DNA from: Ophioderma brevispina
Taxonomy: Eukaryota > Echinodermata > Ophiuroidea > Amphilepidida > Ophiodermatidae
DNA: 64,000 nucleotides
NCBI GenBank assembly: GCA_023653785.1
Contig: JAMKCH010019911.1
Location: 62,001 to 126,000 of the forward strand
Direction: 5' to 3'
Shown here piece by piece: positions 45,533 through 55,967 of this stretch (the first letter of the stretch is position 1; each line of letters opens with the position of its first letter). Under the pieces are notes generated by a model. That model was not told where the DNA came from. It searched no databases and worked only from the letters and a program-made list of their open reading frames with translations. Both the position numbers and the translations under genes were made by a program.

Positions 45533-47054
45533 ATGCTGGGCATATAAAACAGACTCGCTTTGTGAGGAGTGGCGAACCCCCCAGCAACATACTTATATGA
45601 TGGGAGCCTGTTCCAAATTCTAGGATAGAAAGAGAGTGGCACTCCCCCTGAGGGTGCAACCATTTTACATTTAGTTATTAAAAGCTATACTTATGTTTAC
45701 TACCACAAAGATAATTAAATGTGTGACCTACTCAAGAAATTTTAACTTAAAGTTTCTTATTGTTATTAGTTTTTCTGTGCAACTCATTTGAATGCTCTGT
45801 GGGATGCTCCCATTTTAAAATCACATCTAGGTCAATCACTTTGTCACCTTGTTACAATCAAGTGCAATGAAATGTCCCTGAATATACCAAATAAGCACTG
45901 AAAAGCTAATGGTCATAGAATGCTCAAATTTCTAGAGCAGGTCAAACTTGGTAATAATCTTTACAAGCTTATTAACAATGGACATTCAGGGAAGAACACT
46001 ATGATTATTAGGTAAGCCCAATATACCTACTTTGACCTAAATAGGGCCGGTTTCAAGAATATGAAAAAGTTCCAAATCTCCACAATCTCCACAATCTTTT
46101 GTGGATTACTTGACCTCAAAAGCTTTTATAGTACATACAAATTCGTGACCATACATAAAAACAGCCACAAAAATGAAAATGCATTATTTTTTTTATTTTT
46201 TGCTTTTTTTAATTTTTACAATTTTTTGCCAACGCTTTTTCTTTTGAATTAGCAATTTTTTTTTTTTCAATTTTTATTTTAACTGCAAATGAGATTGAGT
46301 TGCACATAATTTTTCTCTTGATCAAATTAAGGAGGAACACCATGCTATGACAATGACCTCAATTCAAGACCTATAGCCCCTCCTACTTACCTGACAACAT
46401 TAATTATCAAACACTTGATTCCTGAAAGATAGAAAAAGTAAATATCCCCATTCTGTCTCTGTGATCTACATTTTGAGGGTCAAAGGTCAAAATATTTTCT
46501 TTTTTTGAAATTACAGAAACAGCTCAACATTCAAACATACTCATAAACAGAAGCAACAGCTATGCCACATCAATGCCACCGTCACGTGAAAGATTTACAA
46601 AAATCCAAGATTATGTCTTGCTGTGACCTTCATAGGTACAATCAGGCCCCTGACTGTGACTCAGCAATTGGTGACACCTCAGGCACCGCCATTGGACGAT
46701 TGCGTCAAACTTATTTGCATAATGCTATCTGCTGCTATAGCATAGCCCATGATTCGTAGAATATTCATTATGCGTACAAGCTGGTTGCCGTTTGCCCTGC
46801 ATTATGCTGGCTGCCGTTTTTATTTCCCTTGGCTGTCGAAGCTCTGGTAATAATTCCCAACCGCGGAAACCCAAAACGGAGTGTGATGAATTAACGTGAA
46901 AATTGATTACTGGAATCGGCAGACAGCCAAGTCAATTCCCTTGATTGTTGTTCCCTGTCAAACTATGGTCTTGAAACATTCCCCAAGTGGTTTTCAATCA
47001 ACAACAAATCGGGTGTGACTTGAAGTTTGAGAACTTCCTTGTTTGTCCCCCCTT
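45533..47054. other. ASXL intron segment
   Basis: A DR1-type motif occurs at 46477. T-rich low complexity at 46188-46280. No exon recognised. Confidence 0.4.
46477..46489 (+). promoter_or_regulatory. DR1 nuclear-receptor-type motif
   Basis: GGGTCAAAGGTCA followed by AAAATA. Same intronic motif class as at 33233 and 42189. Function unproven. Confidence 0.25.
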
Positions 47055-47859
47055 GTTTTGGCCTGCAAAGGAAAAATCCCCCCCCATTCTATCAATTTCT
47101 ATCTCACCAACACCACGACGTTTCGTTTTCTCGATTGGCAGTTTCAGCCTAAAATTGGACTGAGGGCGCTTTCCCAAAAGTCCATATCGTATGAAAATTT
47201 GTAATTTTAACTGTGGGTCATCATCAAGAAATGTGATGCATCATTTTCCTGAAGATTAGAAGCTGTATTACACTTACCATTGTTCCCATGGCATTAATGT
47301 AAAATTTGACGAAAACCCTCCATTGGAATGTACAGGGGGGTCACAAACTTTCTTACGTGTGGGTTTTCAATGGAGTGCATTTTTATGACATTAAAAAGCC
47401 TACAGTGTGAAAACCGCAAACACCACGCCAGTCAAATTTTTCAACATGTGGTTCATAATAAAACTCTCTTTCACTTTTTTGAATGTTAAAATCACCATAC
47501 CAATTGGATCGTATTTTATGGGAAAGCGCCTCAGAGGTCAATTTTAGCAAAATGGCATTTCAAGAACACAAGAAAAGGTCTATGGTGGGATGAAGGTTGG
47601 CATGCATGATTCCTAATACCCCAAACTGGGTATGTCCACCACATTAATCAAATTGAACAAAATAATTGAGTTTAGGGTCAAAAATCAATTTTTGACAATT
47701 TGGCGGGCCATTTTGATTTTTCGATGGGGCACCCTGGTTTTCGCACTTTTTTTCATTTTTTTTTCTTCTAAAGTGGATCAGGTGATTAAAGTCATCAAAT
47801 GAGCCTGTTTTCGAAGTGATCTGAAACATGACCTTCTATAGCCCACCTCTAGTACTAGT
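47055..47859 (-). mobile_element. Foldback element, copy b (GTGGGCTA family), left end truncated
   Basis: The right end reads GACCTTCTATAGCCCACCTC, the inverted terminus of the family. The body is the reverse complement of copy c (52190-53200) through GGTATTAGGAATCAT-like, GGGCACCCTGG-like and TTTGAGGGCACTTTCCC-like words. On the left, similarity is lost near GTTTTGGCCTGCAAAGGAA, so the outer part of that arm is missing. Confidence 0.7.
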
Positions 47860-48139
47860 TTTAAAGGCATTTGGAGAATATGTAGTACAGTGTTAGGTGC
47901 ATAGTGTACAGCTCCAATAGTGCTTGCATTGAGACTCTTCTGCATACAACTGCTGCAACATTTCAAAGGCAACTTGGTAATGTTCCATGTGCTAGTATTT
48001 GCTTTAAAAAACCCGTGCCTACTCTCCCTTTGAAACAGTTCCTCTGCTATACTTGTTTTAAATTTAAAGAGGCATTTTTGTGATCCACACTCCTCCGTCC
48101 CCCCGACTTACCCCAACAGTTTTTATATCATCTGAACTG
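47860..48139. other. ASXL intron segment
   Basis: No exon or repeat recognised between the foldback copy and the tandem duplication. Confidence 0.4.
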
Positions 48140-48580
48140 TTGGCATGAGTATGGATGGTAAGTTGTGCCAAATCTTATGTGCATATTCGTTCTACTCTAA
48201 AAGAATTTTGTGATTTTGTATTTTCTGTCTGAATGACAGAAATGTCAACACAGTGTTCTAGGGGGCCCATTGTTTTTATCATTGCTCATAACACAAAATG
48301 CACCGTCTAAATCACCTGCAATTTTGGAAATTAATCCTTTTCTTGAGGATATCTTGTGATGTTGGAACATGAGTATGGTATGTGTGCAAATCTTTGTGCA
48401 TATTTTCCTACTCTAAAGAAAATTTGTGATGTGATGTGTTCTTGGTGTAAAGGAACAGAAATTACAACACAGTGCTTATGGGGCAGCCAGCATGTTTTGA
48501 TCATTGGCTATAACATCAAAATGCACCATCTAAATCACTGAATTTTGGGGAAATAACCTTTTCTTGAGGAATATCTTTGT
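48140..48580 (+). repeat. Tandem duplication, about 215-bp unit, two copies
   Basis: Copy 1 from TTGGCATGAGTATGGATGGT and copy 2 from TTGGAACATGAGTATGGTAT (48361) share GTGCATATT, CTACTCTAAA, AACACAGTG, GGGGC, TAACA, AAAATGCACC and CCTTTTCTTGAGGA in order. Divergence is appreciable, so the duplication is not recent. Confidence 0.8.
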
Positions 48581-48654
48581 GAATCTAAAACAAAAATGAA
48601 GGGGTTGCAACATCCAACAAAATGTACTTTAAATAATTTGAAGAAGAATAGGCA

Positions 48655-49378
48655 AGGTGGGTGCTGGGGGTAGTGGGAAGATGGGGTGTTGGGTAGTGGG
48701 AAGATGGGTGTTGCGGTTAGTCGGAGATGGCTGTTGGATGGGGGAAGGTGGATGTTGAAGGTGGGGTGTTGGGGGAGATGGGGTGTTGGGGGAGATGGGA
48801 TGTTGGGAAGGTGTGGTGTGGAGAAGGGGGCGTTGTGGGAAGGTGGGGGTGTTGGGGAGTGGAAGGGATGGTTAGGGGGAGGGGGACAGGGAGAGGGGAC
48901 AGGTGGGATGATTGGGATGAAAGGTGTGGATTTTAGGGAGCGGGACAGGTGGATGTTGGAGATGGGAGGTGGTTGGAATGCGGTGATGCGGGGCGATATT
49001 GGGAAGGCGGGTGGGTGTTGCAGAGGGAAGTGGTGGGCAGAGGGGAAGGTGGGTGTGAGAGGGAAGGTGCGTGGGGGGGAAAAGGTGGGTGTGGGAGCGG
49101 AAGATGGGGTGTTGGGGAGGGGATGTGGGGAGGGAAGGTAAGTGTCGGGAGGGGGAGGGGACAGTGGGAGCGGGAGGAGAGGGACAGGTGGATTGCGGAG
49201 ACGAAGAGCAGGGCGGGTGTTGTTGGGGAGGGTGGAAGGGGGGTGTTGGATGGAAGGTGGGTGTTGGGTAGGGAAAGGAGTATCGGGGAGGGAGAAGGTG
49301 GGGTTGTTGGGGAGGGGAGTGGTTGGGGCGTGAAGGTGTGTGTGGGGGCAGGTGGGGGTGTTGGGGGAAACGGTCCAT
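48655..49378 (+). repeat. G-rich minisatellite with strong strand asymmetry
   Basis: About 720 bases built of degenerate GGGAAGGTGGGTGTTGGGGG-like units with almost no C on this strand. Runs of three or more G recur every few bases, so G-quadruplex formation is plausible. The long open frames on both strands (G/W/R-rich or P/S/H-rich) are translations of this repeat, not genes. It lies in an ASXL intron. Confidence 0.88.
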
Positions 49379-51194
49379 TCATGATTGACTAACCTTGGTT
49401 AAAACGGGTTGACTCCTAATTACCAACTGACTTAATGTAGTGGGAGCACCAAAAGACTTTCAAAGGTGCATTTGTGATTTCTAGCACCTTCTGCTTTATC
49501 TCGGTGACTGTTCACTAGAATCTTGAGACTGAGAAAAGCTTATTCACAAAGGTTGAGTTGATCCCGATCTTGGCGGTTTTGTGTTATGGCAATATAAATT
49601 GCTTGTTTCCCACATCTGTGCACAGTCCCATAGGCACTGCGTGTAATTTCTGTCCATTTTACCAAAAAATTAAAAATAGCAATTTTCGACAAGATACGAC
49701 CAAATATGCACGTAAGATTAGGTTACAGGTGGATTACTAATTTTCTATCGGTTCAGGAGGATATAAATCTCAACTTTTTTAGGTAAGTCGGGGGCGGGGG
49801 GGGGGGGAGGGAACGAGGTTGGGACACCGAAATGCCCCTTTATAATTGCAATATGTTGTGACTGCATTATGCCTCAGCATATTTATATGTAATCCTTTTT
49901 ACTTCAAATTGCACCCAAATTATACAGTAATACTGCATGTGACAAGTATGGTGTCTAAAGCCAAATTGAGAGTAATTGATTTTTTGTTCACTGATTTTCC
50001 TTGTGCAGTGACAGGGGTACAGTTCCATGGCCTTGTCTGAAGGTATGTTACTTCATGGTCATAGAGGACCTGAGAATACATTCGACAAAGTGGGTGGTCT
50101 ATGGGAGTCTATGGATTGAGGGTGAGTAGTATTGTGAAGTCACTGGTCATCTGAAATGTGACATTTTGTTATTTGTAATAATGACTAAAAACACATCCAT
50201 CAGCTCTGTGTTCAGACGAGCCCAACAACTTGAGTATTTATCACACCAAATTAATAGCCGTAATCCGGTATCACACCAAGTTGCATCCACGCAAACTCCA
50301 TTCCGGTAATCACACAAAGTTTGCACCAAGTGCCAGCTCGGTATTCAGTGTGATTCAACGGAAGTGGGAAATGATTGTGCCATCTATCCCGCAGAATTTG
50401 ATGATGATAAACAATCAAAATGGCCCCCGGCAATCGCCCAGCCTTTTATTTATCCAGTATGTGTCTCAGTCAGTATAAAAATCATTCTTAAATGCATGTT
50501 TACTTGCTCTGAATTTTGCAGAGGGTCTTCCCTCCAAGTTTTGAGCTTGCTTTCCTTTTACATGCCATGTCTATTTAAAACGTCAGTTCTCTCAAAATCA
50601 CATAAACAATGAAGAATCTGGTTAACCTGTGTGTGTTGAATCGGCCACGTGCACTACAGGCCGAGCCTGGGGCTGCAAGTTGTGAACCCTGAGGCCACGC
50701 ACATGGAAATTTTGCCGCACAATGCATCTGGTTGGTCACTGTCCTAAAAATAGTTGTCAGAGTGAGGTAGATGCGGGCCGACTGATTTTCAAGGATATAC
50801 AAGGGTTTGTAGAGTGGTTCATGTCATGTTTTTGCTTTGTTTGCATCTTAGGAATTACCAAACACAATTCGATTTTTTTTAATTTTTCTGAACAATATTA
50901 TTTTCTTTTACATCATGCAAAAATTCCACTTTCCGAGTTGTACCCAGGATTCGGTGAAATTTTGCCATTTTCCGTAAAATTGAAAACTCGAGGCTTTACA
51001 CTTATATACATTCCCAAATAAACAGTGGAAAAGTAGTATCATCTTAAGTCTGTACAAAGTACTCCATGTCATTTTATCCTTAGAAATAGTACCATATCAT
51101 TTTGCAAAGCTAACATGTATTTTAGAGAAGCGTACCTGCTTTCTATGAAATGTGTGTGTTGGTAAATTGCTTTAAATTCCATTTTACTTGACAG
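49379..51194. other. ASXL intron segment
   Basis: Contains a G tract near 49795-49815 and three loose copies of ATCACACCAAGTTGCA (50238-50310). No exon was recognised up to the acceptor at 51194. Confidence 0.4.
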
Positions 51195-51318
51195 ACTCAT
51201 CTATCCAGTGATGTATTCGGTGAGCTAGAAATGCAGTTGGAAGATATCAGTGAGCCAAGCAGTAGCCTAGAAGACATGTCCAGTGAAGATGGCAGTCCGA
51301 GAGCAGCAAAGAAAATGC
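51195..51318 (+). CDS. ASXL: ASXL exon: acidic/serine linker
   Basis: The acceptor CCATTTTACTTGACAG and donor GTAAGTAC are both consensus. The frame beginning at the first base reads THLSSDVFGELEMQLEDISE, then PSSSLEDMSSEDGSPRAAKK and Met, and ends with one extra base (phase 1). Family proteins have a poorly conserved acidic and serine-rich stretch between HARE-HTH and the basic PR(V/I)(V/I)L segment, which is where this falls. The phase-1 end joins exactly to the next exon (C|CT gives Pro). It has no catalytic residues and is probably disordered. Confidence 0.75.
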
Positions 51319-52189
51319 GTAAGTACATGCTAAGTTAACTACATGTCACATGAATGGCAAGACTTATTATCAAGTCTAATGATGTGATGAAAATGTAAAC
51401 AATCCATTTGGTTCATCAGGCAATCAAACTTAACACAAACGGGTAATTTAAAGACCCTATCAGTGATTTATCCGAAAGAATCAAAATATTTGAAATTTAC
51501 AGGAATAGCTTAAAAGTGAAGGACAAGCCTGTAGAATAAGTTACTTTTTCCAACTGAAAAATTGACTGAAAACGAAGAAAACGGTAGTGTTCAAAGATAC
51601 GAATCTCCATTCAATTACGTGTTGTAGGAAGTGTCCGAACGGACACTAATGCCTAAAATATCAGATTTTGTCCTTATTAGGATGCTTCTGGTCCTATCAT
51701 TTGTAGGGTATGTTAGGATACCTATACTTGTTGCAGACATGCAAAAATCTGATTTTTGATGATTTTTTCGATTTTCTGATTTAGCAAATCACTGATAGTG
51801 CCTTTAAAGATTTCATATTAAAAACAGCTGAACAGCTGCTTAATTAGTTCTGGAAAATGATGACTCATCAGAGATGCAAAAATCTGGGGGGGGGGGGAGA
51901 CAAAAACAAAAAAATTGAGCTCTCCCATGGTTAAAGGGACAAACTACTGTAATGTAGGGAATATTCACCAAATAGTTAAAACAATAAAACAATGTTCTAT
52001 TTGAGAAATGTTGTCATACCCTCTCTTGCAAATTGACATGCAGTATTGGTAGCTCAAAATACACACTAAACATTGATTGTGCTACACACCAGTACGGAAT
52101 AAACAAAGATCAACAATGTATGTTTTTAGGTCAAACTGTACAGGTAATGTGCACACTGGCGGCCCATGCGTTATTCTATTAATATTATA
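51319..52189. other. ASXL intron segment
   Basis: AT-rich with a G run (51888-51899). No exon recognised. Confidence 0.4.
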
Positions 52190-53200
52190 TAGAGGTGGGC
52201 TATGGAAGGTCAATGTTTCAGATCACTTCGAACACAGGCTCATTTGATGGCTTTCTTCACCCTGATCCCCACTTTCAAAAAAAAAAATGAAACAAGTGCG
52301 AAAACCAGGGTGCCCCATTGAAAAATCCAAAATGGCTGCCAAATTGTCAAATATTTGATTTTTGACATCAACTCAATTATTTTTTGTTTAATTTGCTTAA
52401 TTTTGGTGCCAATGCCCATGTTTTGGGTATTAGGAATCATATGATGCAACTTCTATCTACCAGAGCCTTTTGTTTTCTTGAAAATGCAGTTTTTGTTTAA
52501 AAATGAGCTTTGAGGGCACTTTCCCATAAAATGTGCATCCTATTGAATAAGGTGATTTTAACATTCAAAAAGTTAGAGTTTTATTATGGACACTTGCTGA
52601 AAGTTTGACTTACATGGTGTTAGCAGTTTTAAAACTGTTGGATTTTTAATGTCTTAAAAATGCCCTCCATTGAAAGCCTGACATAAGAAAGTTTGTTAAC
52701 ACCAATGAGAGAGTTTTCATCAAATTATTAAAATGATGCCACAGGAAAATGGTAAGTATCACACAGCTCTAATCTTCAGGAAATGATGAATCAAATGATG
52801 GCACACCACTTAAAAAATTTAAAACTTTTGATATGATGTGTACTTTTTGGGAAGGCCCTCGCAGTACAATTTTAAGCTAAAACTGCAATATCGAGAAAAT
52901 GAAAAGTCGTTGTGAGATGGAAGTTGCATAGAATAATTCCTTGCAGGCCAAAACATGGGTATTGCCACAAAAATGAAGGTGATTAAACAAAAGCTTATCA
53001 AGTTATGGTCAAAAATATGATTTTTGGCCAATTAGGTGGCCATTTTGGATTTTTTGTTGAGGCACCTGGCCTGGTTTTCGCACTTTTTTATTTTTTTTCT
53101 TCGAAAATGGGATAATCATCATTAAAAATTATCATTCTAGCCTCTGTTCGAGGTGATCTGAAAGTGTGACTCAAATATGACCCTCTATAGCCCACCTCTT
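52190..53200 (+). mobile_element. Foldback element, copy c (GTGGGCTA family), complete
   Basis: The left end TAGAGGTGGGCTATGG continues TCAGATCACTTCGAACA and GCGAAAACCAGGGTGCCCC. The right end is its inverse (GCGAAAACCAGGCC-like, TCAGATCACCTCGAACAGAG, GAGGTGGGCTATAG). The arms pair through most of the element, each about 450 bp, including TTGAGGGCACTTTCCC against GGGAAGGCCCTCG. TATTAATAT occurs on both sides but is offset by a few bases on the left, so the target duplication is uncertain. No gene. Confidence 0.8.
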
Positions 53201-53571
53201 ATTAATATAGAGAGCTTGAAAGCCGAGAACTGAAACATTCGGATTTCTCTTGTTTCTCCACGGACATAGGCTAAAAACAGGAAAGGATAGAGTGACACAC
53301 TGGAAGCTTGCTATCCAAAGCCATAGCCTGAGGCCCAAGGGTTTCTGGTGTGAATCTGCAAAGAAACTCCCATCTTTATCTTTCTTTATTCCTCTTTTCT
53401 CTCCATGACAAAGGCCAAAAGCAAGAAGGGGACCAGGGTTAAAATGGGCAGTTGTTCAGCCAAGGATTCAAAATCAATTAGATATTTCCCATTCAGAAAG
53501 TATGCTATATATAATAAGCTCTCTATTTTTCCTGGTATTTATTATTAATTTATTAATTTTGTCAACAACAG
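53201..53571. other. ASXL intron segment before the basic exon
   Basis: No repeat recognised. Ends in a T-rich acceptor region TATTAATTTTGTCAACAACAG. Confidence 0.4.
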
Positions 53572-53832
53572 CTGTGTGTATACTGCCAGAGAAAGCCCAC
53601 CACAAAATACCAGCCCTAAAGAGATTTGAAAGTCTGGTAGGGACAACAACATCCCCACCAGCAGGGTTTGGGGAGCCAGGACAGTTGGGTAGTCTACGCA
53701 CAAGTCCTAACCATGCCAGACGCTCTGTCAGACATGCACTGCATAGACATCGTAGCAGGAAGCAAAAAATTGTACCACGCATCATTCTCAAACCACTGAA
53801 ACCACCTGCCTCCCAGGCCAATGCAACACAAA
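53572..53832 (+). CDS. ASXL: ASXL exon: basic segment with PRIILKPLK
   Basis: Phase 1 at both ends (261 nt, 87 codons). The frame reads VCILPEKAHHKIPALKRFES, then a Thr/Pro/Gly stretch, then HARRSVRHALHRHRSRKQKI and VPRIILKPLKPPASQANATQ, with donor GTAAGTAC. The closing motif matches the family segment recalled from ASXL1 as LPRVVLTPLK, preceded there too by a run of basic residues. It is probably a nuclear-localisation and chromatin-binding region. The frame joins the 51195 exon without a gap. The donor is followed after eight bases by a TTAA that borders a transposon-like insertion. Confidence 0.8.
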
Positions 53833-53844
53833 GTAAGTACTTAA

Positions 53845-55285
53845 GGGGTTTGGGTCATATATACTTCCCGCCATAATTTTCCTTTCAAACTTCGCATAAA
53901 TACGGTTTCATCGATATGATTGAAAAATTCAAGAAAAAAATCGGGGGTCACCGATGTCACTTTTGAGTTAAAACCATTACAAAATACACATTTTTCGGCA
54001 AAATTAACTACATAAGTCTATGGAAAAATCATTTTTTCGAGGACATTTTTGGTTATAGCTAAAAATTTAGCCATAATTTTCTTGTGATATTTTTATATAA
54101 GTTGCGCACTCATGAGAGCTTTCTAATAAAACAAAAAAATCACGGGGGTCACCGAGTCCCCTTTTGAGATATTCATGCGAAAATCCTTATTTTTCTTGAA
54201 AAAATTAACCCTTGCGACATCTTAGTGCGTACAGCTCCAACAAAAACGCAGAATAATACGCAACGTGTTGAGCGCGTGTCTCTGAATGTTGCGTGACCAG
54301 TGCAGCGAGATCGATTCTTTCGATTTAGGCTTATAATAACACTCGCTTTCACTTTTTTTTATCTTTTATGTTCTGAATCCGAGTTTCGTGTTATCAAACT
54401 TTTTGTTAAGTCCTATATTCTGCAGTTTGTGACAAGAGAGGCGGCATCACTCCCGGTTGAGACCTATTATATTAGGGTTTTGATAGATTTTGTCTTAAAA
54501 GACAGACATGTCAATGAGGATTCTTCACATGACCCCTCGAATTTTAACAGGAATATTTCAAATAAAATAACTATATGGGAAAGCCAACACTATTTGAAGG
54601 ACCCACCGTCCCCACAAATAAGCAGCAAACATTTTTCCAGCACAAATGAATACCGAACCCATATTCGGAACATTGGGTAAGCTAAAAGCTTTTTTCTATC
54701 TGATTATAAAGTACGAATTACCAAAATTAATAAAAATATTTGCGCATAGTGAGGTCTCGTATCGGGCTTGACTCGCATATATCTACATATTACGCATTGA
54801 TAATCAATATATATTATTTTTCAAACAGTGAAAGCACCCGAAATTATATATGTTTTGGTGAGATGGGGGACTAACACTAATCACGAAATTCATGTAAATT
54901 TGGGTAATTTTACTGCTGAGACTAAGGGGACAGCCACAAGTCTCTGTTCGAGACAAATGTGCGGAAAACGCTCTAATGGGGAGGTTCAATTTCCCCTCCC
55001 CCATTCCTCACTGCCTCCAAGATGCCAGGGAGAAACACAGTGAAGAAACCAGTGTTGAACAAAGAACAATAAAGGAAAGGATGATTCATGTTCAAAGGTC
55101 CCATCCACCCTACTCGCGTGCTCGTGCGTAAAGAATGTTTTTATTTTGCGTAAAAACTCTTGCTCCGCGGGATGTGCGCTCTTGTTTGTTAAGCGCGGGC
55201 AATCGACGCTTCAGGCTGCGGAAGACATTTCGGAAGATATTGAGGCTTGGAACGATGCCAAAAGTTGATATATGACCCAAACTCC
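53845..55285. mobile_element. 1.44-kb TTAA-flanked (piggyBac-like) element
   Basis: The left end GGGGTTTGGGTCATATAT and the right end ATATATGACCCAAACTCC are inverted repeats of 18 bp with one mismatch. Both are flanked directly by TTAA (53841-53844, 55286-55289). A TTAA target is the signature of piggyBac transposons. The interior lacks a transposase. It does hold a 126-codon frame (54300-54680) that looks compositionally protein-like but matches nothing I know. The element begins 12 bases after the exon end. Confidence 0.72.
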
Positions 55286-55535
55286 TTAATCAAACAGCTT
55301 TAGCAAATCAATTCTAAAGCTCACTTCATACTGGTGGTTGTGGCGACTAAACAACTAGACATTGAGTGATATTCGCTGAGAGCGATTGGCAATGGCTAGT
55401 CACTGTAGGGGCGGCCGCCCTGTGAATGTCAAATTCAGGGAAAACAGGGATTTTAAGCAATAAATTGCATAAAAATTAGGGTTTTGGAACCTATGAGTTA
55501 ATCTTGTAATGTTTTCACCCCCCCATAATGTTTCG

Positions 55536-55963
55536 CACAGCTGTTTGACCCCATGCAAATTGTCTCTTTTATTTTTAAAACAATTTTAGCAAAGGACGAC
55601 ACCAATTTTGCAACCTGATAAAGTAGGGGACAGCAAAGAGCCTATTATCCTATTTACCAAAAAAAAACCAGGGACCCAAATACTTGCGGGGGAAATAGTG
55701 CCATATAGGCCTACAAAGGTCTAGATTTGTATTGTTGAATTAACAAAAACGGCGGCCCCGTCTATTCATGCCATTCTCATAGAAGACGTGGAAAACTAGA
55801 TTTTAAAGAATAAAATATTTGACGCTGAAATTCCTAAAATTACCACAGGAGTACTTGGGGGACTAAATTATTCCCAAATCAGTTGTCAAAGGCGTGTCAC
55901 GACGGCGATAATTTTGTTTTATTCTGGTTTTGTCATAATAAATGAGACTTTCAAACAGCTGTG
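55536..55963. mobile_element. CACAG-family element, copy 3 (428 bp)
   Basis: Begins CACAGCTGTTTGACCCC and ends TTTCAAACAGCTGTG. It is flanked by TTCG on both sides (55532-55535, 55964-55967). It shares the internal GCCATATAGGCCTACAAAGG, AGACGTGGAAAACTAGATTT and AATGAGACTTTCAAACAGC words with copies 1 and 2. It carries more indels than copy 1. Confidence 0.82.
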
Positions 55964-55967
55964 TTCG

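Noticed and set aside
48686..49392. Overlapping long open frames (up to 168 codons) on both strands
   Set aside because: They translate the G-rich minisatellite into G/W/R or P/S/H repeats; composition and overlap show they are not genes.
54828..55043. 71-codon frame starting at an acceptor-like CAAACAG
   Set aside because: Phase would fit the upstream ASXL exon, but it lies inside the TTAA-flanked element, has no family resemblance and ends in a stop.
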